The position numbers were made by a program, and so were the translations under genes. A DNA stretch of 41,165 nt from Pseudomonadota bacterium (GTDB lineage: Bacteria > Myxococcota_A > UBA796 > GCA-2862545), in the NCBI GenBank assembly GCA_023954855.1, contig JAGSGY010000050.1:1-41165 (forward strand), given 5' to 3'. The notes beneath the pieces were generated by a model. The model made no database searches, was not told the origin of the DNA, and was given only the letters and a program-made list of their open reading frames with translations. Below, one piece after another: positions 1-8,294 of this stretch. Each line of letters starts with the position of its first letter. Within the stretch, counting starts at the first letter, position 1.

Positions 1-1
1 G

Positions 2-175
2 CAGCTAAAGGGCCCGAACGGAGTGGAGAAGGACGAACACCACAAGGGCCAATGGGTCATCTGGATGGACCGTCAAACCCTGAGCTTCGACAGCAAGCGC
101 ATCTATCGAGAGGCTTGGTGGGACCCTTGCGTGGCCTACCTCGAGGCGCATGGCCTGCCGACTCCGGCGTACTGA
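2..175 (+). CDS. C-terminal end of an unidentified protein (partial)
   Basis: An open frame enters from the left edge and ends at TGA 173-175, giving the last 57 residues of a protein whose start lies outside the window. The segment is rich in Trp, Tyr and charged residues, has a single Cys, and ends LPTPAY. It shows no membrane helix and no motif I recognise. It runs in the same direction as tag, with 48 bp between its stop and the tag start. I cannot assign a function. The reading frame is plausible because codon third positions are mostly G/C and no competing frame fits better. Confidence 0.5.
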   Translation, partial: QLKGPNGVEKDEHHKGQWVIWMDRQTLSFDSKRIYREAWWDPCVAYLEAHGLPTPAY

Positions 176-223
176 GCATGAGTTCGCATGCGCCGGTGGG
201 GAGCCGCCCGCTATGATGCCGCC

Positions 224-853
224 ATGTCCGAACCCAACGGTCTCATCATCGGAGAAGACGGCCACCCCCGCTGCGCATGGGTCGCCGGCGTGCCTGGCTT
301 TGCGCACTACCACGACACCGAGTGGGGATTCCCCGTCGCTGACGAGCACCTGCTGTTCGAGAAGATCTGCCTCGAGGGCTTTCAGTCGGGCCTGTCGTGG
401 CGAACCATCTTCGACAAGCGCCCCGCGTTCAGGGAAGTGTTCCTCGGGTTCGACTTCGAACGCCTGGCTCACTTCGGCGACGCGGACGTCGAGCGATTGC
501 TCCAGGACGCCCGCATCGTGCGCCATCGAGGAAAGATCGAGGCCACCCTCAACAACGCGCGACGGGCCTGCGAGGCCATGGATAAACACGGGTCCCTCGG
601 CGCCCTGGTGTGGAGGTACGAGCCACCGCCGAGCGAACGCCCGACTCGAGTGACCCCCGCATCGCGCCCGTCGAAGACCGAGAGCTCCGCCCGATTCGCG
701 AAAGACCTGAAGAAGCTCGGATGGCGCTTCTTTGGGCCGACGACCGCCTACGCATTCATGCAGGCGATGGGCCTAGTCAACGACCACCTCGAAGGGTGTT
801 CGGTGCGCGCACAGTGCGAAGCCGCCCGCGACGCCTTCGACCGACCGGGGTGA
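224..853 (+). CDS. tag: DNA-3-methyladenine glycosylase I
   Basis: A 209-residue base-excision-repair enzyme that removes 3-methyladenine from alkylated DNA. Visible family marks are an N-terminal RCAW with zinc-ligand Cys17, the YHDTEWG block with His30, CLEGFQSGLSW carrying the acidic residue (Glu51) that corresponds to the base-recognition Glu of E. coli Tag, the helix RIVRHRGKI, and the C-terminal AMGLVNDHLEGC supplying His188 and Cys192. These four Cys/His positions match the Tag zinc site. Length is typical (E. coli about 187 aa). An in-frame ATG at 188 would add 12 residues unlike the family, so ATG 224 is preferred, although its ribosome site is weak. The downstream membrane-protein gene starts 10 bp after the stop, suggesting co-transcription. 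Confidence 0.93.
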   Translation: MSEPNGLIIGEDGHPRCAWVAGVPGFAHYHDTEWGFPVADEHLLFEKICLEGFQSGLSWRTIFDKRPAFREVFLGFDFERLAHFGDADVERLLQDARIVRHRGKIEATLNNARRACEAMDKHGSLGALVWRYEPPPSERPTRVTPASRPSKTESSARFAKDLKKLGWRFFGPTTAYAFMQAMGLVNDHLEGCSVRAQCEAARDAFDRPG

Positions 854-863
854 GGCCCCCTCG

Positions 864-2870
864 ATGACGGCAAGCGCGAAAGCCCCCCGACTCGCCGCTG
901 TGGCCGTGACCCTTGGAGCCGTGCTCCTGTTCGGTGTCGAACCCCTCGTGGGCCAGCTCGTCCTCCCGCAGCTCGGGGGTGCGGCCGCCGTCTGGACGAC
1001 CTGCCTCATGGTCTTTCAGGTCACCCTTCTCGGCGCCTACTTGTACGCGCACCTCGTCGCGCCTCGCATTGGAGGCGCCCATCTCATCGTGATCGCACTG
1101 CCCTTGGTGTGGATGCCGCTCGAGATTCAGGTCGCGCCTTCAACGACACCTCTCTGGGCGCTGCTCTGGGCCCTCGCCACCACGGTCGTCCCCCCTTTCT
1201 TCGCCCTCGCCACCACAGCGGTCGTGGTTCAGAGCTGGCTCGCGAGCAAGCAACAAGAGCCCTACCGGCTGTACGCCCTCTCAAACGCAGGGTCGTTGGG
1301 CGTTCTGCTGGCGTATCCGGTGCTCATTCAGCCCCTGCTCGGCAACCAGGTCCAAACGTTGGGGTGGAGTTTCGCCTATGCCTGTTGGTGGCTCACCATG
1401 GCCGCCACTTGGTGGGCGCTGCGGCCAGAGAAGCCGACCCAAACCGCGGAAGACACCGCTCCGTGGGGACACTCCGAGCTGTCGTGGGGACTCCTCGCGG
1501 CCGGCCCCTCCGCGCTGCTGCTCGCAGTCACGAACGTGCTGACCGTAGACGCCGGGCCATACCCCCTGCTCTGGGTAATGCCGCTCGCGCTGTACTTGGG
1601 CACATTCGTGGTCGCCTTCTCGGGTCGATGGCCACACAAGGCGTACGCACAGTGGTGGCCCGAATGGGTGCTCATCGCACTCGTCCTCTCCCTCGCCACC
1701 GCCTTCGCCACCGCCTGGCTTCCCATCCTCGGCGCGTTCACGGTGCTGTCGCTGCTCGCTCACGGTGCCCTCTACGCTCTCCGGCCGGAGCCCGCTCGGC
1801 TGACCCGCTTCTACTTGGTCACCGCCGCAGGTGGAGCCGCCGCCGGAGTGCTGGTGACCCTCGGCGCCCCACTCGCGTTCACGCGGCTTACCGAGTACCC
1901 GCTCGCCGTCGCACTGGTGGGACTCGGGCTCGCGATGACCGTCGGCGCCCCGTGGTCGGCATGGCGAAGAGCTGTGTGGGTTCCCGGGTCACGCCCGAAT
2001 GTGCTGGTGCTGCTTGCCCTCGCCTACCCGCTCGGCGCCTCCCTCATCGACTCTGGCGAGGTCGTTGACGAAGCCCGCAGCTTCTACGGATTGCTGAGGG
2101 TCGACGAGGTCGTGGATGGCGATGGGCGACGCGTTCGGCGGCTGGTCAGCGGACACACCGTGCACGGCGGCGTCTACACCCAAGCGGAGCCCGAGCCCTT
2201 GCACTACTACGCTGAGGGAGGGCCGCTCTACCAAGCCCTCAGCCAGCGACGGGCGGGGCCCACCCACCTCGGCATGATTGGCCTCGGCACCGGCGCAATG
2301 GCCTTCTGGGCGGACGCCGATGATCAGATGAGCTTCTACGAGATCGACCCCGAGAGCGCTCGACTCGCCCGCCGCTGGTTCCCGTTCATCGATGCGAGTC
2401 CATCCGACGTGCGCGTCCACATCGGCGATGGTCGACTGCGGGTTGCATCGGATCGAGAGGTCGACGCCGAGCCCTTCGACATGCTCCTCGTCGACGCGTT
2501 CGCGGGCGATGCGATTCCCACCCATCTGCTGACCCTCGAAGCGGTGAAGACGTACAGCGACCACATGCGCCCAGACGGACTTCTGGTGTTCCACATCTCG
2601 AGCAACGCCCTGGACCTCAGTGGGGTGCTGGCGACCGTCGCCGCCGAGCTGGGACACGCCGTGGCCTACTTTCCCGGCCAACACTGGAACCCCGAAAAGG
2701 CCAGCTACGCCCGCTCGGACGTGCTGGTCATGACGCAGGAACCGAGCCGACTCGAGCCACTGCTGGCGGCAGGCTGGCTCGTCGACTGGGACGTCCCCGA
2801 GAGCGCGCTGTGGACCGACGACTACGTGAATCGATGGCAGCCGCTGCGCGCAGCGTGGAATCGCCCCTAG
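864..2870 (+). CDS. Fused multi-spanning membrane protein / spermidine-synthase-like domain
   Basis: A 668-residue protein in two parts. Residues 1 to about 400 are a run of roughly ten hydrophobic helices. Residues about 410-668 form a spermidine-synthase-like Rossmann domain. The SAM-type glycine loop is GLGTGAM near 473-480, followed by YEIDPES, GDGRLRV, and LLVDAFAGDAIP with the acidic residue after the central strand. The fold is that of SpeE, but membrane-fused versions are common in proteobacteria and their substrate is generally unproven, so polyamine synthesis is only one option. Binding of decarboxylated SAM would need specific Asp residues that I cannot confirm without an alignment. 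It follows tag by 10 bp. Its stop codon overlaps the convergent YkgJ-type gene in the tetranucleotide CTAG. Confidence 0.8.
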   Translation: MTASAKAPRLAAVAVTLGAVLLFGVEPLVGQLVLPQLGGAAAVWTTCLMVFQVTLLGAYLYAHLVAPRIGGAHLIVIALPLVWMPLEIQVAPSTTPLWALLWALATTVVPPFFALATTAVVVQSWLASKQQEPYRLYALSNAGSLGVLLAYPVLIQPLLGNQVQTLGWSFAYACWWLTMAATWWALRPEKPTQTAEDTAPWGHSELSWGLLAAGPSALLLAVTNVLTVDAGPYPLLWVMPLALYLGTFVVAFSGRWPHKAYAQWWPEWVLIALVLSLATAFATAWLPILGAFTVLSLLAHGALYALRPEPARLTRFYLVTAAGGAAAGVLVTLGAPLAFTRLTEYPLAVALVGLGLAMTVGAPWSAWRRAVWVPGSRPNVLVLLALAYPLGASLIDSGEVVDEARSFYGLLRVDEVVDGDGRRVRRLVSGHTVHGGVYTQAEPEPLHYYAEGGPLYQALSQRRAGPTHLGMIGLGTGAMAFWADADDQMSFYEIDPESARLARRWFPFIDASPSDVRVHIGDGRLRVASDREVDAEPFDMLLVDAFAGDAIPTHLLTLEAVKTYSDHMRPDGLLVFHISSNALDLSGVLATVAAELGHAVAYFPGQHWNPEKASYARSDVLVMTQEPSRLEPLLAAGWLVDWDVPESALWTDDYVNRWQPLRAAWNRP

Positions 2871-3271
2871 CGCCAGTCCGCAAAGGTGAGCCTCGGAAGC
2901 CCATGCTTCTTGCGGGCCTCGTCGCAGGTCGGGTCCCGACGCCCGTCCGACAGCGACGCCAGTACGTCCCGGCACGGAGAAGGCCGGTTCGCGTAGATGC
3001 CACAGCGGCATCGCGACCCGACCTCCCCTTCAAGCATCGAACACCGCGGATCCAGTCCCTCGGTGCCCGCGAGGATGACGTACTTTCGCGTGGCTGCAGG
3101 AACGACATGCGGCCGCAGCGCGCGCGAGACCTCGGCCCGGTCGAACTGCACTTCCCACGTGGCGCAGCACGCACCACACTCCAGACACGGATGGCTCAAC
3201 GGAGCACCGCGAACGACGCAGCTGCGGCAAGTTGTGGAGCGATGAGAGGCATAGGGCGATCCATAGCCCAT
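2867..3271 (-). CDS. YkgJ-family cysteine-cluster protein (UPF0153)
   Basis: A 134-residue protein with the family signature CLECGACC near residue 30, then further Cys at PRCSM, RCRCGIY and NRPSPCR. This is the UPF0153/YkgJ arrangement of an N-terminal CxxCxxCC and a C-terminal C-x-IY-x-RP-x-CR. Members are thought to bind zinc or an iron-sulfur cluster; no reaction is established. The ATG at 3271 adds about 28 residues, including two extra Cys, before the usual family start, and has a poor ribosome site, so the true start could lie further inside. The C-terminus ends on a stop codon shared in CTAG with the convergent gene at 864-2870. It is transcribed alone, divergently from the exporter gene at 3333. 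Confidence 0.8.
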   Translation of the reverse strand: MGYGSPYASHRSTTCRSCVVRGAPLSHPCLECGACCATWEVQFDRAEVSRALRPHVVPAATRKYVILAGTEGLDPRCSMLEGEVGSRCRCGIYANRPSPCRDVLASLSDGRRDPTCDEARKKHGLPRLTFADWR

Positions 3272-3332
3272 GCCGAGCCGGCCGCTTTGGGGCGTCGCGA
3301 CGCCCGGTTACCCACCCCTCTAAGGCGGTGCC

Positions 3333-3896
3333 ATGACCCAGGACATGCTGACGACGCTCGGGCTCATCGTCGCCGCCGAGCTTGGCGACAAGAGTCAGTT
3401 CGTCTGTCTCGCACTCGCATCCCGCTTTGCACCTGCATCGGTGCTCGCAGGGGCCGTCCTCGCCTTTGCGCTACTCAACGCGTTGGCCGTGACCGCCGGA
3501 AGCCTCGTCGGGACGGCCATCCCCCTCGACGTCGTTCAGGTCTCCGCCGCAGTCGCCTTCGCCGCATTCGGCTTGCACACACTGCTCTCCGATGCGGACG
3601 AGGAAGAGACCGTCGAGCCGACACCCTCTGGCCATCCCATTCTCACCTCAGCGGCATGGATTGGCCTCGCCGAGCTCGGAGACAAGACCCAACTCAGCGT
3701 CGCTGCCCTCGCTACGGTTCAGGACGCGACCGCGACATGGCTGGGCGCAACCCTCGCGCTAGCGCTTACCTCCGCCCTTGCGATTGGGCTGGGCCACTGG
3801 CTGCTTCCTCGACTTCCGACTCGTCTGCTGCGCGTCGTCTCGGGCACGCTGTTTCTGCTGGTCTCTGCGTGGCTGTTTGCCAGCTGGGCATCCTAG
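3333..3896 (+). CDS. GDT1/UPF0016-family cation (probably Mn2+) exporter
   Basis: A 187-residue membrane protein with the duplicated signature of the UPF0016 (GDT1/TMEM165) family: ELGDKS at residues 16-21 and ELGDKT at 114-119, each inside a hydrophobic helix. About six helices can be drawn, three per repeat, separated by an acidic loop around residues 85-95 (DADEEETVEP). Family members such as MneA of Vibrio and Mnx of cyanobacteria export manganese, and the acidic E-G-D residues are the proposed cation site. Manganese as substrate here is inference. The gene stands alone between the divergent YkgJ-type gene and clpX. The start ATG follows an AAGG about 7 nt upstream. Confidence 0.88.
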   Translation: MTQDMLTTLGLIVAAELGDKSQFVCLALASRFAPASVLAGAVLAFALLNALAVTAGSLVGTAIPLDVVQVSAAVAFAAFGLHTLLSDADEEETVEPTPSGHPILTSAAWIGLAELGDKTQLSVAALATVQDATATWLGATLALALTSALAIGLGHWLLPRLPTRLLRVVSGTLFLLVSAWLFASWAS

Positions 3897-3946
3897 GGCT
3901 CCATTGGCCGATTTCATGGCGAAGCGCCCGCCCGGACACACCGCGG

Positions 3947-3975
3947 TTGACCCCTTCACACCCAGAGTTTAAGCT
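3947..3975 (+). promoter_or_regulatory. Sigma-70-like promoter candidate for clpX
   Basis: TTGACC (3947-3952) matches the -35 consensus in five of six bases. A 17-bp spacer leads to TAAGCT (3970-3975), which keeps the T, A and final T of the -10 box. It lies about 50 bp upstream of the clpX start in the only non-coding stretch before the gene. The -10 match is weak. Confidence 0.4.
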
Positions 3976-4026
3976 GTTTGGCGTGGGGATAAGGCACTGC
4001 TGGGGGGCGTGCGTTACGAGGAACTT

Positions 4027-5289
4027 ATGGGCAAATACAGCAACCCGAGCGGTCTCTCCTGCAGCTTCTGTCACAAGCCACAGCGTGAGGTCGACAAGAT
4101 CGTCGCGGGCCCGAGCGTCTACATCTGCTCGGAGTGCATTCGTCTGTGCCTAGACATCATCCGCGAGAACAGCCAGCAAAAGCCTGTTTCGTGGGGGCAG
4201 GCTGGCGTTCCCGCGCCCGCCAAGATCAAGACCTACCTCGACCAGTACATCATTGGTCAGGACCAGGCGAAGCGGAAGATCTCGGTCGCGGTGTACAACC
4301 ACTACAAGCGCCTCGAGGCCAACGCCCAGGCGGGTGATTCCGACGTCGAGGTCCAGAAGAGCAATGTGCTCCTGATTGGACCGACCGGTACCGGAAAGAC
4401 CCTCATCGCGCAGACGCTGGCACGCTTTCTCGATGTGCCCTTCGTAATCGCCGATGCCACCACCCTCACCGAGGCTGGCTACGTGGGCGAGGATGTTGAG
4501 AACATCATCCTGAACCTGTACCAATCGGCGAACAACAACCTCGAGCGCACGCTGCGCGGCATCATCTACCTCGATGAGATCGACAAGCTCACCAAGAAGA
4601 ACTCGACCTCTTCTGTCTCGCGGGACGTCAGCGGCGAGGGTGTGCAGCAGGCCTTGCTCAAGCTGCTCGAGGGTACGGTCGCCAACATCCAGGTCAAGGG
4701 CAACAAGCGCCTGCCGAACCAGGAACACATTCAGGTCGACACGAAGAACATCCTGTTCATCTGTGGCGGCAGCTTCGAGGGCCTCGAGAAGGTCATCGAG
4801 CAGCGCATCGGTCGCCGCTCCGTCGGCTATTCCCGCGAGGACGATAGCGAGACCGAGACCATCGAAGACGACCGTCAGGTGCTTCAGCGTACAACGGCAG
4901 CCGACCTCGATCGCTTCGGTCTGATTCCCGAGTTCATCGGCCGTCTTCCGGTCGTTGCCATCATGAACGCGCTCGAGACCGACGACCTGGTGCACATCCT
5001 CACCGAGCCCAAGAACGCCCTGGTCAAGCAGTATCAGAAGCTGTTCAAGTTCGAGAAGGTGAAGCTGACCTTCACCGACGAGGCCGTCCGAGCCATCGCC
5101 GAAAAGGCCATGGCACGTCGGGCTGGAGCCCGCGGACTGCGGTCCGTCATCGAATCGGTCATGCTGGACGTCATGTACGAGGTTCCCTCTGTCGAGGGCG
5201 TGTCCGAAGTGATCATCACCGAGGCCGTTGTCGCCGGTGAGGGCGAGCCCGAGTACGTCACCGTGCAAGAGGTCCCGGCCTCTTCCTAG
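4027..5289 (+). CDS. clpX: ATP-dependent Clp protease ATP-binding subunit ClpX
   Basis: A 420-residue AAA+ unfoldase that feeds tagged proteins to the ClpP peptidase in the cytoplasm. In order it shows a C4 zinc-binding domain (Cys12, 15, 34, 37), Walker A GPTGTGKT at 118-125, pore loop GYVG at 151-154, Walker B with Asp183 and Glu184, the EFIGRLPVV sensor/arginine region, and sensor II in GARGLRS. Length is normal. A GTG at 4009 is in frame, but ATG 4027 has GAGGA 4 nt upstream and yields the typical MGKYS-like N-terminus. Where most ClpX proteins have the IGF tripeptide that docks on ClpP, this one has Val-Gly-Tyr (residues 266-268, bases 4822-4830). No clpP or tig gene is adjacent. The AlgH gene starts 12 bp downstream. 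Confidence 0.97.
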   Translation: MGKYSNPSGLSCSFCHKPQREVDKIVAGPSVYICSECIRLCLDIIRENSQQKPVSWGQAGVPAPAKIKTYLDQYIIGQDQAKRKISVAVYNHYKRLEANAQAGDSDVEVQKSNVLLIGPTGTGKTLIAQTLARFLDVPFVIADATTLTEAGYVGEDVENIILNLYQSANNNLERTLRGIIYLDEIDKLTKKNSTSSVSRDVSGEGVQQALLKLLEGTVANIQVKGNKRLPNQEHIQVDTKNILFICGGSFEGLEKVIEQRIGRRSVGYSREDDSETETIEDDRQVLQRTTAADLDRFGLIPEFIGRLPVVAIMNALETDDLVHILTEPKNALVKQYQKLFKFEKVKLTFTDEAVRAIAEKAMARRAGARGLRSVIESVMLDVMYEVPSVEGVSEVIITEAVVAGEGEPEYVTVQEVPASS

Positions 5290-5301
5290 GTCTCGCTTCG
5301 C

Positions 5302-5838
5302 ATGCAGCCGACCCTCCTGATCGCGAGCCCGCAGATGAAGGACCCCTTCTTTGAGAAGGCCCTCGTCTTGGTCTGGCACTACGACGAAGAAGGCGCCATC
5401 GGCGTCGTCATCAACAAGGAACTCGAGCACGCGTTGCCCGAGATTGTCGACGTGTCCGAAGAGCTCGACCTCGCGCACTACGCCACAAACTTCGTCGGTT
5501 GGGGCGGGCCCGTCGAGGGCACGTCCGCGACAGTGGTGGCCATCGGCGAAGTCACCGACGAAGAGGGCTGGGTCCTTGAGCGCGGACTGGCCGTGACCAA
5601 GTCGCAAGAAGCGATGGTTCGCCTGATGGGCGAGAAGGCCGCGATCATGCTCGTGCTCGGCTACGCCGGCTGGGGTCCGGGACAGCTCGACAACGAGATC
5701 CACTCCGGAGGCTGGCTGGCGACAGACCTCGACCCCGCGTTGGTCTTCGAGGTTCCCGCCGCAGACCGCTGGGAAGCCGCGCTCCTCACCCTCGGCCTGA
5801 CGCCCGGCAATGTGTGGATGCAGCCGGTAAACGAGTAG
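5302..5838 (+). CDS. AlgH/YqgE-family protein (UPF0301)
   Basis: A 178-residue cytoplasmic protein with the hallmarks of the YqgE/AlgH family: an N-terminal LLIASPQMKDPFFEKALVL, a GVVINKEL block, a GGPVE motif near residue 70, and a GYAGWGPGQLDNEI block near 130. The family has a solved fold but no firmly established activity; the name AlgH comes from an old link to alginate regulation in Pseudomonas. Twelve bases separate it from clpX, so the two are probably co-transcribed. Its stop codon faces that of the M23 peptidase gene only 3 bp away inside a perfect inverted repeat. Confidence 0.92.
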   Translation: MQPTLLIASPQMKDPFFEKALVLVWHYDEEGAIGVVINKELEHALPEIVDVSEELDLAHYATNFVGWGGPVEGTSATVVAIGEVTDEEGWVLERGLAVTKSQEAMVRLMGEKAAIMLVLGYAGWGPGQLDNEIHSGGWLATDLDPALVFEVPAADRWEAALLTLGLTPGNVWMQPVNE

Positions 5839-5848
5839 GCGCTACTCG
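5832..5848. repeat. Perfect inverted repeat spanning two convergent stop codons
   Basis: CGAGTAG-GCG-CTACTCG: a 7-bp perfect stem with a 3-nt loop, containing the TAG of the AlgH gene and, on the other strand, the TAG of the M23 gene. Both proteins end in Glu (GAG TAG), which by itself creates much of the symmetry. There is no T-tract, so a terminator role is uncertain. Confidence 0.6.
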
Positions 5849-7038
5849 GGCGCCGAGTCGAGCATCGGCACGTACCGGTCCGCCGTCTCTTTGAACGCGG
5901 CGAGCTTCGAGCGCGCAATCGGCGTCGAGCTTGGGAGCGGCTCGTTCATCGCGTCGACGTAGCGCCCGTTCTTCCACATCTGGTAGTGCAGGTGCGGTCC
6001 GGTAGAGAGACCGGTGGTGCCGACGAGGCCGATGAGCTGGCCCTGCCGAACCGTCGCGCCCTTCTTGACCTTGATCTTGGAGAGATGCGAATAGGACGTC
6101 TCGTGCGGCCCTTCGTGCTTGATCTTCACGTAGTTGCCGTGTCCGCCGTTTCGACCGGCGTAGGTCACCGTACCCGCTGCGACCGACCGCACCCGCGTGC
6201 CTGTCGGTGCTCCGAAGTCGGTGCCATTGTGGGGACGCCGCGTCTTGAGGACGGGATGGAAGCGCTTCGGGTTGAAGGCGGACGTCACCCGCGCCGAGAA
6301 CTCAAGTGGCGAGCGCAGGAACGGGCGGGTCATGCCGGTGCCGTCGGGATGGTAGAAGGTCTCTTCGTCGTCGACGAGGTGGCGGACGGCCACGACCTCT
6401 TTGTCGCCGTTGACCAGGCGTACGGCGTGCAGTGCACCGAGCTTCGACTTGCGGCCCGCGGCGCTTAGAACCTCGGCGACCAGGTCAAAAGTCGCGCCTT
6501 CGCGGAGCTCGGTGTTGAAGTCGAGCTCGTACTCAAAGATCTCGGCGAGGCGCACCAGGTCGATGGGTCGCAGTCCCGCATCGAGCCCAGCCTGCCAGAG
6601 CGACGACTCGAGGACGAGGTGCCGACTGTCGAGGGCGACTTCGTACTGAACCTCTTCGACTCGGGCCACGAGGGCATCGGCCTCTTGCTCGACAAAGAGG
6701 GTTCGGTCCTCGTCGAGCACATAGCTCAGCGCAACGGGCTCGGGCTCGGCATCGCTGTAGACCAGCGTGAGTTCGCGGTCCGGACGAATCCGAGCAAGAT
6801 CGTAGTGCTCGAGCGCGGCCTCGCGCACGGCATTCGCTGAGAATCCGGTGCCTGAGAGCATGGTTCCGAGCGTCGATCCCTTCCCGATGCGAAGCGGGAT
6901 CTGCACCCGGTCGGGACCCATCGGAGCGAGCGCCTGTTCAAGCGGCGGCGCTGGCTCAGAGTCCGTCTGACGAAGGCCGAAGTAGGCCCCTACCGCAAGC
7001 AATCCCGCAAGCCCAACGGCCGCAAACTGCCTGTTCAT
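5842..7038 (-). CDS. M23-family zinc metallopeptidase (MepM-like peptidoglycan endopeptidase)
   Basis: A 398-residue envelope protein. Residues 5-22 form an N-terminal signal anchor. Residues about 40-245 match the pattern of the region before the catalytic domain in MepM-type enzymes (a LysM-like/OapA-like part, then the FLRSP and FNPKRFHPV segments). Residues 265-365 are the LytM domain. Zinc ligands are His270 and Asp274 (HNGTD) and His351 in GPHLHYQ; His318 in SYSHLS and His349 fit the catalytic positions. All key residues are present, so it should be active, probably cutting peptide cross-links to allow wall growth. Its ATG overlaps the TGA of the upstream kinase gene (ATGA), implying translational coupling and perhaps control by the kinase. 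Confidence 0.9.
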   Translation of the reverse strand: MNRQFAAVGLAGLLAVGAYFGLRQTDSEPAPPLEQALAPMGPDRVQIPLRIGKGSTLGTMLSGTGFSANAVREAALEHYDLARIRPDRELTLVYSDAEPEPVALSYVLDEDRTLFVEQEADALVARVEEVQYEVALDSRHLVLESSLWQAGLDAGLRPIDLVRLAEIFEYELDFNTELREGATFDLVAEVLSAAGRKSKLGALHAVRLVNGDKEVVAVRHLVDDEETFYHPDGTGMTRPFLRSPLEFSARVTSAFNPKRFHPVLKTRRPHNGTDFGAPTGTRVRSVAAGTVTYAGRNGGHGNYVKIKHEGPHETSYSHLSKIKVKKGATVRQGQLIGLVGTTGLSTGPHLHYQMWKNGRYVDAMNEPLPSSTPIARSKLAAFKETADRYVPMLDSAPE

Positions 7039-8294
7039 AGGTTGGACACCACGAAGGCGGCGGCGAGAGCGGCGATGACACCGAAAATCAGCACCACAAA
7101 GAAGCCCGCGGCACCGGCCAGGACCAGCTTCATCGAGCTGTTGGACTGCGGGGCCGGAGCCGGTCGGGGCGCAGCCTTCGGTGGAACGACGGCCGTGTCG
7201 GCGGTCGAGGGCGCGGTCGTCTTGACGTTGGGCGGCGGCGGAGGGGCCGCGGGCTTGCCGGGCGGCGCAACGGGGCGACGCGAGGTGGCCTCGAGCACGG
7301 CCGCTTGAAGCTCGGGTGAGGCCACCGCAAGCACCGTCGCCTCTTCATCGGGTCCGGTCGCATCCACGTTGATCGTCTTGCCGACCAGCGGGTCATCTTG
7401 CGAGACGCTGCCTTGGTCGCGCTGCGTCGCAGGCACGGCCTCGCGCGCCCACGAGCGGAGCCCCTTCCCCTTCAGGTCGTCGACGACCTGGTTGAAGAGG
7501 CGCTCGGCCTGCTTGCCCGACGGACGTGAGACCGCCTCGTACGCAAGCAGTCGGCGCAGCACGGGAACGAGCGGCGCAAAGTCATCGCCGAGCTCATCCA
7601 TGCGCTGATCGATGCGCTTGTCGAGCCGCTTACGACTCACCTGCGGCGGCCCCCACTCCTTGCCGGAGGCGCACTCCCAGAGCGCGAGGCCGAGACCGTA
7701 GAGATCGACGGCGCGCGTGGGGTCATCTCCGGCCAGGATCTCCGGCGGGAAGTAGTTCAGGGTGCCGAGTACAAGGCCTTGCGTCTCGGACTCACGGCTC
7801 GCAAAAGCCGCTCGGGCCACGCCGAAGTCGAGCAGACGCACGCTGCCCCGACCGGTGACCATGATGTTCGCTGGCTTGACGTCGCGGTGGATGACGTTGA
7901 GGAATTTCTTGGTGCGGGGGTGCTTCGCGGTGTGCGCGCGATGCAGAGTCCCGGAGACGTCGGCGCCGAGCTCGGCAACCGCGCGGGGCGGAAGCGGAAA
8001 GCGCCGGCTGATTTCCCAGAGGTCAGCGCCGTCGACGAACTCCATGACGACGGCGTCGCGGCCCTCGACCTGGACGAGTTCGGAGACCCCGAGGATGGCC
8101 TCGTCATTGAGCATGCCGAGCAACCGGGCCTCATCGCGCATGCGCGTGACGAAGTGCTCATGGTCCGCCGAGACGTCCTTCATGACCTTGACAGCACAAG
8201 TCCTGGTGAAGCCTCCGGGAACGCTCAGTTCGGCGTGATAGACCGTGCCCATGGCACCGGCGCCAACCACGCGGTTGAAGGTGAGCGTACGCAT
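7035..8294 (-). CDS. Serine/threonine protein kinase anchored by a C-terminal helix
   Basis: A 419-residue Hanks-type kinase. The glycine loop is GAGAMG (11-16), followed by Lys36 in AVKVMK, Glu55 of helix C, catalytic HRD at 136-138 with Asn143, DFG at 156-158, and a GTLNYFPPE activation segment. The domain ends near residue 270. A linker rich in Pro, Ala and Thr follows, then one hydrophobic helix in the last 30 residues with only about three residues after it. There is therefore no periplasmic sensor domain, unlike PknB/PASTA kinases. The chosen start, ATG 8294, leaves a short N-terminus as in related kinases; an upstream GTG near 8318 or the ATG at 8462 is possible. Its ATG and that of the divergent M14 gene overlap in CATG. 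It is coupled to the M23 gene by ATGA. Confidence 0.9.
   Translation of the reverse strand: MRTLTFNRVVGAGAMGTVYHAELSVPGGFTRTCAVKVMKDVSADHEHFVTRMRDEARLLGMLNDEAILGVSELVQVEGRDAVVMEFVDGADLWEISRRFPLPPRAVAELGADVSGTLHRAHTAKHPRTKKFLNVIHRDVKPANIMVTGRGSVRLLDFGVARAAFASRESETQGLVLGTLNYFPPEILAGDDPTRAVDLYGLGLALWECASGKEWGPPQVSRKRLDKRIDQRMDELGDDFAPLVPVLRRLLAYEAVSRPSGKQAERLFNQVVDDLKGKGLRSWAREAVPATQRDQGSVSQDDPLVGKTINVDATGPDEEATVLAVASPELQAAVLEATSRRPVAPPGKPAAPPPPPNVKTTAPSTADTAVVPPKAAPRPAPAPQSNSSMKLVLAGAAGFFVVLIFGVIAALAAAFVVSNL

Noticed and set aside
4009-4026. GTG 4009 as start of clpX
   Set aside because: ATG 4027 has GAGGA at proper distance and gives the family N-terminus; the extra six residues do not match ClpX.
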